Shown here: in pieces, positions 52,601 through 57,089 of the stretch
Numbering within the stretch: position 1 is the first letter of the stretch
How the letters are laid out: every line of letters starts with the position of its first letter
Assembly: GCA_020796225.1 (NCBI GenBank)
Contig: CM036754.1
Span: forward strand, 16,075,367 to 16,139,366
Reading direction: 5' to 3'
DNA length: 64,000 bases
From: Arion vulgaris
Taxonomy: Eukaryota; Mollusca; Gastropoda; Stylommatophora; Arionidae
The notes under the pieces: generated by a model
Seen by the model: only the letters and a program-made list of their open reading frames with translations
Databases searched by the model: none
What the model was told of the DNA's origin: nothing
Made by a program: the position numbers and the translations under genes

Positions 52601-52623
52601 TGATTAATGGCATGTACTTGTAA
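19212..52623 (+). CDS. LRP11: LRP11-like type I membrane protein gene (7 coding exons)
   Basis: Joining 19212-19628, 32181-32511, 34515-34628, 38663-38806, 42396-43868, 49162-49221 and 52286-52623 gives an open frame of 958 residues with GT-AG introns throughout (phase 0, then 1,1,1,1,1). Order: signal peptide (1-23), acidic/Ser spacer, MANSC domain (about 85-165), linker, EB/EGF-like domain (256-287), LDL-receptor class A domain (291-332), a disordered Gln/Asn/Ser/Pro-rich stalk (about 336-905), one transmembrane helix (908-929) and a 29-residue cytoplasmic tail ending ADYLINGMYL. MANSC plus LDLa plus a single membrane helix is the LRP11 plan. Vertebrate LRP11 is about 500 residues with, as I recall, a PKD domain between them; here an EGF-like domain takes that place and the stalk is much longer. 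Ligand and role are unknown. An in-frame ATG at 19101 would add 37 residues. Confidence 0.82.
20440..20990 (+). mobile_element. LINE RT C-terminus to RNase H fragment
   Basis: Encodes QNEGMRIVLGCTKDTPIVRM then KYMLGLLSLRIYADY (the region after RT in R1/I-type LINEs) and, in the frame from 20834, VGSIHHGEKSGCGFLAVH, which resembles the first strand of an RNase H domain. Stops and frameshifts are frequent. Confidence 0.7.
20991..21100 (+). mobile_element. LINE internal fragment
   Basis: GAAACACACATAAAAGCCTG and CGAGGCAAAACAAGATTAGA match 9235-9320, 27785-27865 and 31780-31860. It follows the RNase H piece directly and may be part of the same element. Confidence 0.5.
22890..23115 (-). mobile_element. 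LINE 3' end of the RNase H family
   Basis: The minus strand encodes LRKRGCVNDSSNSGESTTLT, RLQEYQVKCGVVRQEHY and LRRRSEHLWTNWFNVQ, almost the same as the plus-strand copy at 59700-59950. It ends in a CATCATCA-type tail. Confidence 0.8.
23167..23412 (+). repeat. SINE family B copy, near full length
   Basis: Runs from TCGCCCGTGTGTTGCCGGG through AAGCAAAGAATAGTACCACT, GCGACCTACAATGCATGTC, GATGCTACCCTAGTAGATA and AATCGGATGTGCTGGCCTGC to a GTTCGAAGAAGAAG tail. Confidence 0.88.
23755..24090 (+). repeat. Dispersed repeat I copy, near full length
   Basis: Words GGTGAGATCGAGTTTCTAGT, CAAGCTGGAAAGCCCGGCTG, CAAAATTCATTAGAAAATAT, TTTGTGCACTGCAACTGAGA and GAGGAGGATCCTATCAATCA match the copies at 14325, 26225, 48825 and 57090. 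No coding content. Confidence 0.8.
24830..24976 (-). mobile_element. LINE C-terminal fragment
   Basis: Minus-strand words encode a worn QDTVVWRNCVHA-like segment parallel to the clearer MEEIEQVLQDRVVWRNYLQA at 38870-39010. Confidence 0.45.
24989..25351 (+). repeat. U2 snRNA-headed retroposon, long copy with 12-bp TSD
   Basis: 25045 onward matches the 5' end of U2 snRNA almost base for base (ATCGCTCCTCGGCCTTTTGG, CTAAGATCAAAGTGTAGTAT, CTGT), covering stem-loop I and the GTAGTA branch-site recognition sequence. The middle departs from U2 and no Sm-type AATTTTTGG is present. Near the 3' end CCACCTGGTATGGCACATCT resembles U2 stem-loop IV, then an 18-19 base A tail. The perfect duplication TAGTGCGTCCTT (24977-24988 and 25352-25363) brackets the U2 part plus 56 bp of upstream hairpin sequence. 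The copy at 2305 shares the body, so this is a multi-copy retroposon, not a U2 gene. Confidence 0.88.
24991..25038 (+). other. Hairpin at the 5' end of the U2-headed retroposon
   Basis: TGCACAAACGAT (24996-25007) pairs perfectly with ATCGTTTGTGCA (25019-25030) around an 11-base loop. CTCTC (24991-24995) can extend the stem with GAGAG (25034-25038) past a CAG bulge. It lies inside the target-site duplications, so it arrived with the element. Confidence 0.8.
26225..26560 (-). repeat. Dispersed repeat I copy
   Basis: Starts TGAGTGATAGGACCATCATC and ends CTCAATCTCACC on the plus strand, the complement of the 23755 copy, with the shared words GGTGAAAATATTTTGTAG and TTCCAGCTTGCTC. Confidence 0.75.
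26722..26955 (-). repeat. SINE family B copy
   Basis: CGCTCCATATCGACTACTTG, GCGATTGTACGTTGTGCCAG, ACAAATAGGCCAGCACATCC and CTTGTAGGTCGCAGTGTTAC follow in family order on the minus strand. Confidence 0.8.
27540..27865 (+). mobile_element. LINE C-terminus fragment
   Basis: Encodes MKQRLKCLRITLGVSTRDRF, then RNEDIRKKVGT and FIKKQQCELFGHVSRQ, close to the plus-strand copy at 39230; followed by the short LINE segment also seen at 9235 and 20991. Confidence 0.75.
27940..28260 (-). mobile_element. LINE 3' end fragment
   Basis: The minus strand contains MRMQYNQPPITAYKK-like coding and the 3' words ATTCATCTGGCCCCGGAACG and CACCATCCACCTGG, which parallel 39400-39605 on the plus strand. Confidence 0.7.
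28551..29030 (+). repeat. SINE family C copy split by another SINE
   Basis: GGTGGCGTCTGTGGCTTAAG, box B-like AGTTCGAATCACGC, then the body up to ATAAACAGC at 28691. The rest (CAGCGTTAAAAGCTGGGTTT and GTCCTGTAATTAAC) resumes at 28984. Confidence 0.8.
28692..28983 (-). repeat. Single-copy SINE-like insert (family J)
   Basis: Minus strand: GATGTAGCTCGGCCTACATT and box B-like GGGTTCGACCTAC form a tRNA-like head, followed by an unfamiliar 220-bp body and an A-rich end (GACGAAAAAAAGCTG). It is flanked by ATAAACAGC / ATAATCAGC (28683-28691 and 28984-28992, one mismatch). No second copy was seen in the window. Confidence 0.65.
29100..29230 (+). mobile_element. LINE internal fragment
   Basis: GAAGCGTATACAAAACTGTT, AGACACCGTTTCTGTATCC and GAGGCAAAAAGAATTCGAGA match the short LINE segment of 9235, 20991, 27785 and 31780. 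Confidence 0.45.
29231..29774. other. Unassigned intronic DNA
   Basis: Nothing recognised apart from chance open frames. Confidence 0.5.
29775..30020 (-). repeat. SINE family C copy
   Basis: Left end CATATCCTTTACAGGACTTT (complement of the family tail), right end with GTGATTCGAACTCAGAACGT and AGCCACAGACACCACC (complement of the head). Confidence 0.88.
30240..30450. repeat. 22-bp minisatellite
   Basis: About nine units of GGCGCCATTAATGTTTATAC plus AG, with one-base length changes in the G run and one interruption near 30325. Each unit carries the palindrome GGCGCC. Confidence 0.95.
30643..31020 (+). repeat. SINE family C' copy with an internal tandem expansion
   Basis: Head AGCGCTGTAGCTCAAGCGGT with GTGAGCTCGATCA, then about five repeats of AATGTCTAATAGTAAGAGTG and shorter forms (30730-30890), then the family body CAGAAAGCAATGGCAACCTG and the end GGTTGATGGCTACGTCC. 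The copy at 6825 lacks the expansion. Confidence 0.8.
31231..31380. repeat. Tandem duplication, 76-bp period
   Basis: Two adjacent copies starting TTTATCACTGA (31231 and 31307), each ending AACACTTTAAAGA, with a few substitutions. Confidence 0.9.
31780..31862 (+). mobile_element. LINE internal fragment
   Basis: GAAGCTCACGCACAAGCCTG and GTGAGGCAAAACAAGATTAG match 20991 and 27785. It ends exactly at the TTAA-flanked element at 31867. Confidence 0.5.
31867..32081. mobile_element. TTAA-flanked MITE (piggyBac-like), 215 bp
   Basis: TTAA at 31863-31866 and 32082-32085. Ends CCCTTTAGCTGCTAAG and CCCTTTCGCTGCTACA (reverse complement of the right end) are inverted repeats. No ORF. Confidence 0.82.
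32181..32511 (+). CDS. LRP11: LRP11-like exon 2: second half of MANSC and linker
   Basis: The acceptor TTCTTCGATACAG precedes GGCGACAAG. Residues 140-161, GDKYCYLFRCAGRC then IFKSHVGY, complete the MANSC domain (the CYLFxC...C.F..H..Y signature). The rest is a polar linker with three repeats of SNPV/SNPE around 195-205 and many Glu/Ser/Thr residues. Donor GTAAAT at 32512, phase 1. Confidence 0.9.
32605..32774 (-). repeat. SINE family D copy with 11-bp TSD
   Basis: A shorter family D copy (body deletion of about 30 bp). Perfect duplication TTTTGAATATA at 32594-32604 and 32775-32785. It sits directly beside a SINE A2. Confidence 0.9.
32787..33125 (+). repeat. SINE family A2 copy
   Basis: Shares the 5' module of family A1 (TCGCCCGAGTGGTTGCTGGG, AACCACTGTTACCTGTCACG, GTCGTAAGAGGCGACTAAGG), then a different 240-bp body (ACGGAGAGCGAACCGAGTAA, TGAATCAGATTTCCACATGA, TGGTACATCGGTCCGGGCGG) and a GA-rich end. 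Copies at 44728 and 62254. Confidence 0.88.
33130..33475 (+). mobile_element. LINE reverse-transcriptase C-terminus fragment
   Basis: Pieces of YRRVLCIP-, NWLMLQIKIRKFKYFEHIKR, GLEKTIREGGIPAKRTRGRP and RRRWIQDVT in order, with stops. Same family as 3160. Confidence 0.7.
33760..34055 (-). mobile_element. LINE RNase H fragment
   Basis: The minus strand encodes ITFIFFPGQVGVSSNEQIDR then LAGIAMISEGTAMDRNDIFN, the C-terminal part of a LINE RNase H domain (PGHxGVxGNExADxLA). A parallel copy is on the plus strand at 59600-59730. Confidence 0.8.
34515..34628 (+). CDS. LRP11: LRP11-like exon 3: EB/EGF-like domain
   Basis: Acceptor TCTATATTCTGTAG; donor GTAAGT at 34629; enters and leaves in phase 1, so the exon is a self-contained module. 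Residues 250-287 read GGYCTQDRQCEDPNAVCGHG then NCVCSDAFYNKEGIC: six cysteines at 256, 262, 269, 274, 276 and 287, typical of EB/EGF-like modules of invertebrate extracellular proteins. Confidence 0.9.
34980..35235 (+). repeat. SINE family A1 copy, near full length
   Basis: Head CCGCCGAGTGGTTACCGGGA, module AACCACTGTTACCTGCCACG, body with GGCTGAAATCGGATGCGCAT and AACGTATACACGTTCTGGC, end GTTCGTAAAGAACGAACAC and a GA-rich tail. Confidence 0.85.
35425..35635 (-). repeat. SINE family E copy, full length
   Basis: Minus strand: GGTCAATATGGCTAATTGG with TTAAGACGTCCGCCTTGAG and box B-like GGTTCGATTACAG make a tRNA-like head; core TGGAGCTACGGAGTTCGTGC; end GAATGAAGTCAATCCTTCGC. Confidence 0.82.
35899..38072 (+). 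mobile_element. Tc1/mariner-superfamily transposon (Sailor-like), 2.17 kb
   Basis: Terminal inverted repeats of about 107 bp (35899-36005 and 37966-38072), starting TAGTCTGTCCATTAATTCGT at both ends, flanked by TA. The repeats differ at only a few positions, so insertion was fairly recent. The single transposase reading region is broken by frameshifts and stops. The spacing between the second Asp and the catalytic Glu (83 residues, see the pseudogene entry) is far longer than mariner DD34D or Tc1 DD34E and close to the DD82E group called Sailor. Confidence 0.9.
36330..37593 (+). pseudogene. Transposase pseudogene, DD83E arrangement
   Basis: An N-terminal helix-turn-helix segment (RTQLALGLNRESFSRWIKQD, about 36447-36510) is in one frame. 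The first catalytic Asp is in YDIVYLDESWVNAHHTNA at 36812-36865. The second Asp is in VMDNASYHNA at 37102-37131, and the Glu is in LPPYHAHLNPIELVWAKVRG near 37326-37385, followed by an intact C-terminus to 37593. At least three frame changes and stops near 36565, 36909 and 37100 separate these pieces. The last 162 codons are open. It cuts and pastes DNA at TA sites in intact relatives; this copy cannot make a full enzyme. Confidence 0.85.
38663..38806 (+). CDS. LRP11: LRP11-like exon 4: LDL-receptor class A domain
   Basis: Acceptor TTTGTTACCACTAG, donor GTAAGT at 38807, phase 1 on both sides. Residues 288-335 contain six cysteines (291, 298, 310, 317, 323, 332) and the calcium-binding CDSYLDCADGSDEFNC signature, so the module is likely to fold and bind calcium. 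A slightly long loop between cysteines 2 and 3 (LGTLARGTE) is the only unusual point. Confidence 0.95.
38870..39010 (-). mobile_element. LINE C-terminal fragment
   Basis: The minus strand encodes FMEEIEQVLQDRVVWRNYLQ, a recognisable LINE ORF C-terminus (W.EEVEQ..QDR..WR). Also seen, more worn, at 24830. Confidence 0.65.
39230..39610 (+). mobile_element. LINE C-terminus and 3' end
   Basis: Encodes KCLRKAVGVTRKDRLQNEDI, FIERQQ-like YIERQQMQWFGHLMRMKYNQ and GTRAKGRPR, then a stop and worn RWIDNIKTT; 3' words GACTCATCTGGCCCTAGAAC match 27940-28260. Confidence 0.82.
40110..40225 (-). mobile_element. LINE 3' tail fragment
   Basis: ACCAGGTTGTTGCCCAGCGT and GTCTTGTGCTGCTCTAGTGG parallel 8779-8860, the tail adjoining the 32-bp minisatellite, but here there is essentially a single unit and no array. 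It ends at an A run at 40222. Confidence 0.65.
40244..40482 (-). repeat. SINE family C copy
   Basis: CATATCCTTTACATGACTTT at the left and GTGATTCGAACTCAGAACAT plus AGCCACAGACACCACC at the right, complement of the family head. Confidence 0.85.
40775..41135. repeat. 116-bp tandem repeat, three copies
   Basis: CAGTGTGTTTTGTTCACTAT starts at 40792, 40908 and 41024, a strict 116-bp period. The first two copies are almost identical and the third has a few changes. Each contains CATATGAAGCTAGCAGATAC. Confidence 0.95.
41310..42395 (+). other. Right part of intron 4 of the LRP11-like gene
   Basis: Mostly unassigned. At 42045-42145 there are three copies of a 33-bp unit containing CTCAATAATGAACAATTTGG; at 42222-42262 a direct repeat of GCCAGTGAGTTTCTCATATC. 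It ends in the acceptor TCTTTTTCTCTTTAG. Confidence 0.7.
42396..43868 (+). CDS. LRP11: LRP11-like exon 5: long Gln/Asn/Ser/Pro-rich stalk
   Basis: A 1,473-bp exon, phase 1 to phase 1, coding 491 residues (about 336-826) without a single cysteine. The first two thirds are rich in Gln, Asn and Ser (QQNLNKHNNQEPAHQANNMN); the last third is rich in Tyr, Pro, Ser and Asp (GYPDPSYPGQYPPSRYDDNG). No fold is recognised; it reads as an extracellular disordered, probably O-glycosylated stalk. The upstream open frame before 42396 is intronic. The donor GTAAAC at 43869 is followed by intron; reading on gives a stop at 43889, so an unspliced transcript would encode a truncated, membrane-free form. Confidence 0.88.
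44075..44270 (+). mobile_element. LINE C-terminus fragment
   Basis: Encodes SGRKSRGRPRKMCIDNVVEF then TKKTISQVTREAQDKYIKP, parallel to the minus-strand LINE at 8806-9060. Confidence 0.7.
44271..44727. other. Unassigned intronic DNA
   Basis: AT-rich with a 95-codon chance open frame; no family recognised. Confidence 0.5.
44728..45050 (+). repeat. SINE family A2 copy
   Basis: CGCCTGAGTGGTTACCAGGG, AACCACTGTTACCTGCCATG, then ACGGAGAGCGAACCGAGTAA and TGAATCAGATTTCCACATGA, ending in GAGAGAGA. Confidence 0.88.
45426..46308. mobile_element. TTAA-flanked element, 883 bp, non-coding
   Basis: TTAA at 45422-45425 and 46309-46312. Ends begin CCCAACGGGTCTG and CCCTTTCGCTCTG, inverted. AGAGCCGATATATCGGTTC just inside the left end resembles the inner end of the 10647 MITE. 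No long ORF, so it is non-autonomous or a deletion product of a piggyBac-like element. Confidence 0.6.
46439..47404. mobile_element. TTAA-flanked element containing a LINE fragment
   Basis: TTAA at 46435-46438 and 47405-47408; ends CTCTTTCCACACC and CTCTTTCCATACG in inverted orientation. The middle holds the LINE fragment at 46670-47325. Either a LINE jumped into a MITE, or the terminal similarity (about 12 bp) is coincidental. Confidence 0.5.
46670..47325 (+). mobile_element. LINE reverse-transcriptase C-terminus, open to its stop
   Basis: Before 46835 a worn KVLHTLGSMMSSTGD-type segment (the FxYLGSxxxxxG region) is visible; 46835-47320 is open and encodes LKLKIFNSCVIPVLTYGCES then WKATKALERKLDNFENKCLR and RILNLKWSDF, ending RRTITREGSTMGLVNIKDL. 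This is the RT C-terminus of a LINE group distinct from the one at 4030. Confidence 0.85.
47410..48240. other. Unassigned intronic DNA
   Basis: AT-rich; nothing recognised. Confidence 0.5.
48246..48500 (+). repeat. SINE family G copy
   Basis: tRNA-like head GGGCGTCTGGTCGAATGGAT with TAGAGCACAGCTGCT and box B-like GTGTTCAATTCATGG. A related head is on the minus strand at 57495-57605. Confidence 0.65.
48501..48824. other. AT-rich intronic DNA with short direct repeats
   Basis: TGTGTGTATGTACATGTGTG and copies of TATACATGTTTTATATA near 48695-48730; no other feature. Confidence 0.55.
48825..49050 (+). repeat. Dispersed repeat I, 5'-truncated copy
   Basis: TTCAAAATCGAGAGGAACAG, CAAAATTCATTAGAAAAGAT, TTTGTGCACTGCAGCTGAGA and TGCAATGATGATGGTCCATT in repeat I order. 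Confidence 0.78.
49162..49221 (+). CDS. LRP11: LRP11-like exon 6: small stalk exon
   Basis: A 60-nt exon, phase 1 to phase 1, coding FPSGGVRPSKPDNSLHKSE. Acceptor CATTGTTTTCAG, donor GTAAAT at 49222. Because it is symmetric it could be skipped without a frameshift. Confidence 0.78.
49360..49830 (+). repeat. Dispersed repeat H, longest copy
   Basis: TGCCAAGTTCCTTTACTTCC, ATTTCTCTGGTACCCAGTTG, GAACTGACGTCACAGCACTC and CATGTGGCTTGCTGGTTAAA; parts recur at 12785 (complement) and 52850. The word order suggests a box B-like sequence and SINE origin, not proven. Confidence 0.45.
50190..50460 (+). mobile_element. LINE 3' end of the RNase H family
   Basis: GAGGTCAAAACACAATGGAC, TAATTGGTTCAATGTGCATT and GATGATGATCTGTCAACTAA align with 59910-59980; truncated at the 5' side. 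Confidence 0.6.
50461..50824. other. Unassigned intronic DNA
   Basis: No feature recognised. Confidence 0.5.
50825..51045 (-). repeat. SINE family B copy
   Basis: AATATCGATCACTTGTTAAC, GTTGTGCCAGTTATGTGCC, TACAAGTAGGCCAGCACATG and CTTGTAGGTCGCAGTGTCAT in complement of the family order. Confidence 0.78.
51046..51974. other. Rest of intron 6 of the LRP11-like gene, left part
   Basis: AT-rich. The sequence after TTTTTTTATCAAG at 51543 imitates a short exon but breaks the frame (see rejected items). Nothing else recognised. Confidence 0.5.
51975..52135 (+). mobile_element. LINE reverse-transcriptase C-terminal end
   Basis: Encodes GRGRPRRRWLQDIKETMNMT then IEEVGELARDRVNF and KRATSYKGYAP with a stop, the extreme C-terminus of the family at 4030-4490. 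It ends 150 bp before the last host exon. Confidence 0.82.
52286..52623 (+). CDS. LRP11: LRP11-like exon 7: transmembrane helix and cytoplasmic tail
   Basis: Acceptor TATCTATATCTCAG; entry in phase 1 joins exon 6. Residues 847-958: a Pro/Ser/Lys-rich juxtamembrane piece, the helix PIIALSLGLAFTLILLVLVG (about 909-928), a basic stop-transfer RLKNVRHRLRKGR, and the terminus EADYLINGMYL, which I recall as conserved in LRP11 proteins. Stop TAA at 52621-52623. Confidence 0.9.
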
Positions 52624-52805
52624 TTCAGCTACTATTTATATTATCTATATTTGAACAACTGTTATGTCTGTTCTCATGTACTTTGATTCAGTCATGTATA
52701 TCTTATCAGCTTTTAGTGATAACAATATGTTTATTCTGTGCAGACTAAATATGAAAGCGAAGAATAATACTGTTACGTAATAACTTCCACATATACGTAC
52801 AAGTT

Positions 52806-52811
52806 AATAAA
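52806..52811 (+). terminator. Candidate polyadenylation signal AATAAA
   Basis: The first AATAAA downstream of the stop codon at 52623, giving a 3' UTR of about 200 bp. Confidence 0.5.
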
Positions 52812-52849
52812 AATATGTTTTTCATACTTTTTGGTATATTGGGGAATAT

Positions 52850-53045
52850 GGTATTATGCTTATGTTTGTCTTTAACCAACAGCACATGATAGTTGATGTG
52901 GTTAACATCACACCTGTTGCCTTTGATTCTCAGTGTTTCTTTGGTACCCAATAGAGGCTGGGTTCACCTGAGAGCTGTACAAATTCCACTCTTGCTGGGG
53001 TGTTAGATCCATTGACTGTGTGACAGCAAAGCAAATTCACTAACC
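52850..53045 (+). repeat. Dispersed repeat H copy
   Basis: ACCAACAGCACATGATAGTT, GTTTCTTTGGTACCCAATAG and GCAAAGCAAATTCACTAACC parallel 49400-49900. Confidence 0.4.
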
Positions 53046-54120
53046 AGTATGCTGTTGCAGTTTCTAACTTTTACATGTCAGCATTTCAAACATTGCTACT
53101 TCAGATTGCTTCTTGTTAAAGTAGGAATAAACTGGTTGGCCTTAAGTGAATGGTGTGTATATATATATATGTATATATACACACCATATATATGTAAATG
53201 CTTTCAACCTGCAAGGTCTTACAGCAATTTACTGCCCGTAACATTCAGATGATTTGGATGTTCTGCCTTTGGAAGCATCTTGATTGGCTGTATTGGATAT
53301 GGATAAGTAGCACATGTTATAGTTCTTAAGGGATCTATAGTCCAAGACATGAAAGTGTTCACTGTAATGAGAGAGCAGATGTGATTGCATCACAAACAGC
53401 TTTAGTTGGTGTGTTGAAGATGCATAATGGGATGTGCTGCAGTTGATGTTTGTTGGATGAGGACATAGCAATTCTTGACACATCTATTCTGAGTTAGAAA
53501 CAATTCTGAATCAAATGTTGTCAGAGTTGTGCTGGGTACCTCACAGACAAAATGTGAAGTGTATTTAATCAGCATGCCACTAGAACTACCAGTATGGATA
53601 CAGCCTAACAAAGACTAAGCACATTTGTGTCTGCTTAGAGTGCTATCAACACACAAACCGTTAGAAAAACAAAAAATGTAAATATATATGTGTTGTTTCG
53701 CTTGAAGGTTAGTTTTGTTATTTAGTGTACCCTCAGAAATACCTTCTTTGTGGTGTAGTTTTAGAAATAACTTGGCAGTGTGGTACTTAAACTAGTGTAG
53801 AAAACCCCAAAAAAATGTATTTTTACATTTTTCTACTTTTTATTACTTCTTGTGGATCTTGGTTTTAAAAAAAATCATTTTGTTCATGGCTAGATCATAA
53901 TTATGAACGTTAATTATGTATCTATGTAATCTCATTCACACGATTTTTATTCTAGCAAGTTTATGTTTTTACCTCAGTATGTTATTTATGGAATCTCGCT
54001 TTCAGTATTCCTGGATATCATATATTTCATATATTATGTTTCAAGAAGTGCTGATGAGTTTATAAGTGTATCCCATGACTTCTCTAAACTATTTCATTAC
54101 AGTCCATTTCATTACAGTTT
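53046..54120. other. Intergenic AT-rich DNA
   Basis: Only a palindromic microsatellite (ATGGTGTGTATATATATATA then GTATATATACACACCAT, 53152-53188) stands out. Confidence 0.5.
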
Positions 54121-54124
54121 ATGA

Positions 54125-54230
54125 GTTGTTCAGGTCAAGTGGTTAGAGCACTAGCTTTGTAATTAAAGAAGATTGTGAAATTGTTTCACAGTATACTCAC
54201 ACTCCTGTCCACCCAGCTGTAAAATTTGTA
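54125..54230 (+). repeat. tRNA-like SINE head fragment
   Basis: TCAGGTCAAGTGGTTAGAGC, ACTAGCTTTGTAATTAAAG, then CACACTCCTGTCCACCCAGC. Box A-like AAGTGGTTAGAG is present; the box B region is worn. Confidence 0.5.
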
Positions 54231-55072
54231 TCTTGTTTGAGAAGGATAGCTTGTCCTTGTCTTTTTTAAAGCTTTGGTCTGGGACTGTGAGTCTTATAAC
54301 ATTTCATACACCAGACATTATCTTTATATTTTACATGTGTGCAGATTAAGGACGTGCATAATCAAACCTATCTTGCCCAGAATACAGAATTGTCTAAGTC
54401 TGCACTGTATGGTTCTCAAACTCATTTCTATTGGAGGTTGTTTCATGCAATATGTCTTGCTGAACATAGTTGACAAAAGTGTCCCACCATGTGATAGTGA
54501 TGAGCAGACAAAATTTGCACATGAGTGTTATTCTTGGTCTAACTATTCACAACCTTAACTACAGTTTCTTTGAAATCAGCCTAGATCAAAGTTTGAGAAT
54601 GTAAATAGAAGGAGAAGAAAAAACCAACACACTGAATCTAGTACACCTTTTATTTATAATATTTGTTTTCCAACTATCTTCCATTTCATGTTTTGTAATC
54701 TGACTTTGAAAGGACATTTATCACAACTGTTATTTCCGTTGATTTATAAATAGTTTTTTTTTAACTTGGTTGTGTTATTTAATCATACCCAGTCATGACC
54801 AAATTATTTAACAAGAATTTTCCAAGTACAAGCTTATGCAGGATATGTTTTCATGGTGACTTGCAGTGCACATCAATGGCTCAAAATATATGTACTTCCA
54901 ACATGTCACATTTCTTGTAAGCTGATCATAGAAATACTGAACAGAGATCTGGAACTGATTTAATTTAACCTGTAGAAATTGCATGTTTTTCATAACTTCC
55001 TATTTTTATTGACAAATTGTTTCCATGGTCATGGATTCTTTCCATTCCAAGACTAAGAAAACCTACTCTGAC
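54231..55072. other. Intergenic DNA, no gene seen
   Basis: A 94-codon open frame at 54274-54558 has no recognisable domain. Nothing else stands out. Confidence 0.5.
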
Positions 55073-55073
55073 A

Positions 55074-55200
55074 TTTATTCCTTTGGCTTATTCCATATGA
55101 CCTTTATTCCTTTGGCTTATTCCATATGACCTTTATTTCTTTGGCTTATTCCATATGACCTTTATTCCTTTGGCTTATTCCATATGACCTTATTTCTTGG
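55074..55200. repeat. 29-bp tandem repeat, about four units
   Basis: TTTATTCCTTTGGCTTATTC plus CATATGACC starts at 55074, 55103, 55132 and 55161. Confidence 0.95.
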
Positions 55201-55402
55201 CTATGACATAAACTGACAATTATTTGATTGCCAGAAAATTGAGTATTTAATTAAACTAAAAGACAGCAGTTTTATATGTTTACATTTGGAGCTAATTGGA
55301 AAGCGTTTATGAAATCACAATTCAGAAAGTGATTGCAATGTTTATATTTGTTGAATTAACATTGGTAAAGTATAGACCAGATATTTGTTACAGTATAAAA
55401 AA

Positions 55403-55652
55403 GTTAATTGCATATCCTTTACAGGACTTTGCGAATCAACCCAGCTTTTTAACGTTGTTTGGGATTTTTACCTTCAGTAGTTTGTCATTGCTTTCTGAAC
55501 GGGTTGTGCCATCGTCCTTTTGTAAAAATCCACGCGAAACAATTTGCAACCAAACTGTCGCAGTGTGATTCGAACTCGGAATGTCGGGGTTAATAGACTG
55601 AGTCACAATCCCCTAAGCCACAGATGCCCTGTAAAGGATATGCAATTAACTG
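55403..55652 (-). repeat. SINE family C copy with foldback ends
   Basis: A family C copy on the minus strand (tail complement at 55408, head complement to 55628). Directly after the head comes CTGTAAAGGATATGCAATTA ACT, the exact reverse complement of the left end, so the copy is bounded by a perfect 23-bp inverted repeat. Confidence 0.82.
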
Positions 55653-56389
55653 TTACAGGATACAGAAGAAAAATGAGCTGTAAAGTTTTCCCAGCTTTGG
55701 AAAATGTGTTATTTGTCAGGATGTATTACTTTTATTTCTCAATATGTGTTTTATTCGATTGCCTAAATTGGGTAAATTGTGCAATATTTGTTTAAATCTT
55801 ATTTTTATTTTGCATTTTACAAATTCCTATTTTGAGTTAATTTATCCTTTATTAAATTGTTGCATCCACCCCAATATTTATTTCTGGTTGTGTATGTAAT
55901 GTGTCATTATTATTTTACTGCGTAAGGTGCCAGAGAGCAGTCCTATGCAGATAAGTTATTAGTAACTTATAGTTGGTGAGAAACTGACACTCTCCCGTAT
56001 GTATCCTTCTTATTGAACTGTGCTTTAGTAGTCTTTCAATGTTTCTTGACCTTTTCCTGTACTGTTTTTTTTTCTTGAGGTCTCTATGAATGTGTCCGGT
56101 TCATCTCTATTCTTGTCCCAAATAAACCATGCCTGGCTGATTGTTATAAGGCATGTTATAATAAACTCTGACAAATGTTTTATAAATTCAGTAGGTACTA
56201 TTAACATGTGAACATTTTTAAAATTCCTTATAAATTGTCAATCTTTGATCTTTTCTCTCTCTCATGATCCCGGCCTAGAGTGATGAACCAACTTTTATCA
56301 TGAAAATTACAGTGTTTTTAAGGGACTCCGTTCTCCATTTCAGCTTCTGCAAGCTGTGTGTTATGGGGTCAGGTTTTTTTTCTTATTAT
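55653..56389. other. Intergenic DNA, no gene seen
   Basis: AT-rich; no family recognised. Confidence 0.5.
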
Positions 56390-57030
56390 CTGCTATCAGT
56401 TGACAATCTTGCAGAGCGTTTGGCCGTCATTTCGCTTTTTGCAGGGGCACAGGCTAGTTGTGCCAATTTAAAATTTGTGAAACATGTGGGTGCAGAGCTT
56501 GTTGTGGCCGGTACGGAGGCGAAGTTTGGCAACTTGTTCGCTACGAGACAGACCATAGTATCCGTCGCTGATATTAGCCTGAGGATGGTCTTTTGTCTCT
56601 GTAGTGCCAGCCGATGGTTGTTCTGGCTTCCTCATAACTAATCTCGAAATCAGTCTGAGGTAGTCGCCTGCCTTCTTTAGCTAACTTGTCGGCATCTTCA
56701 TTTCCGCTTATATTGCAGTGTGATGGGATCCACTGAATGACGGTGCATTTGAGTGTGCGCACTAATGCGTCGAGGGTCGCTTTGAGCTCTGTTTTGCCTG
56801 CGCTTTTGAGTGCCGTGGTGACCGATAGAGCATCGGTGAATATCACGACTTTGTAGCCAGAGGTGCCTCTTCTCTAGGATCATTTCGGCCGCTGTTCTTA
56901 TTGTCTCTGCCCGGTAGTTATTTGAGTATTTTCCTGTGGCAATCGCTTTTGTGACCGTCACTTTCTTTGAGAGTTTAAGAACTATTCCACCTCCGCCATC
57001 GCTGATTGTGTCTTTGATCTTTTAAATACC
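56390..57030 (-). mobile_element. LINE RNase H domain fragment
   Basis: Minus strand in order: KLSKKVTVTKAIATGKYSNN then YRAETIRTAAEMI (56970-56880), a frameshift, and YKVVIFTDALSVTTALKSAG, TVIQWIPSHCNISGNEDADK and LAKEGRRLPQTDFEISYEEA. TDALS and IPSHCNISGNEDADKLA are RNase H motifs. One frameshift separates the halves. Confidence 0.85.
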
Positions 57031-57089
57031 TTGACCTCTCTAGTCAGAGTAAAGTTCACCTGAATGATGAGTAACACTGATGATAAGAA

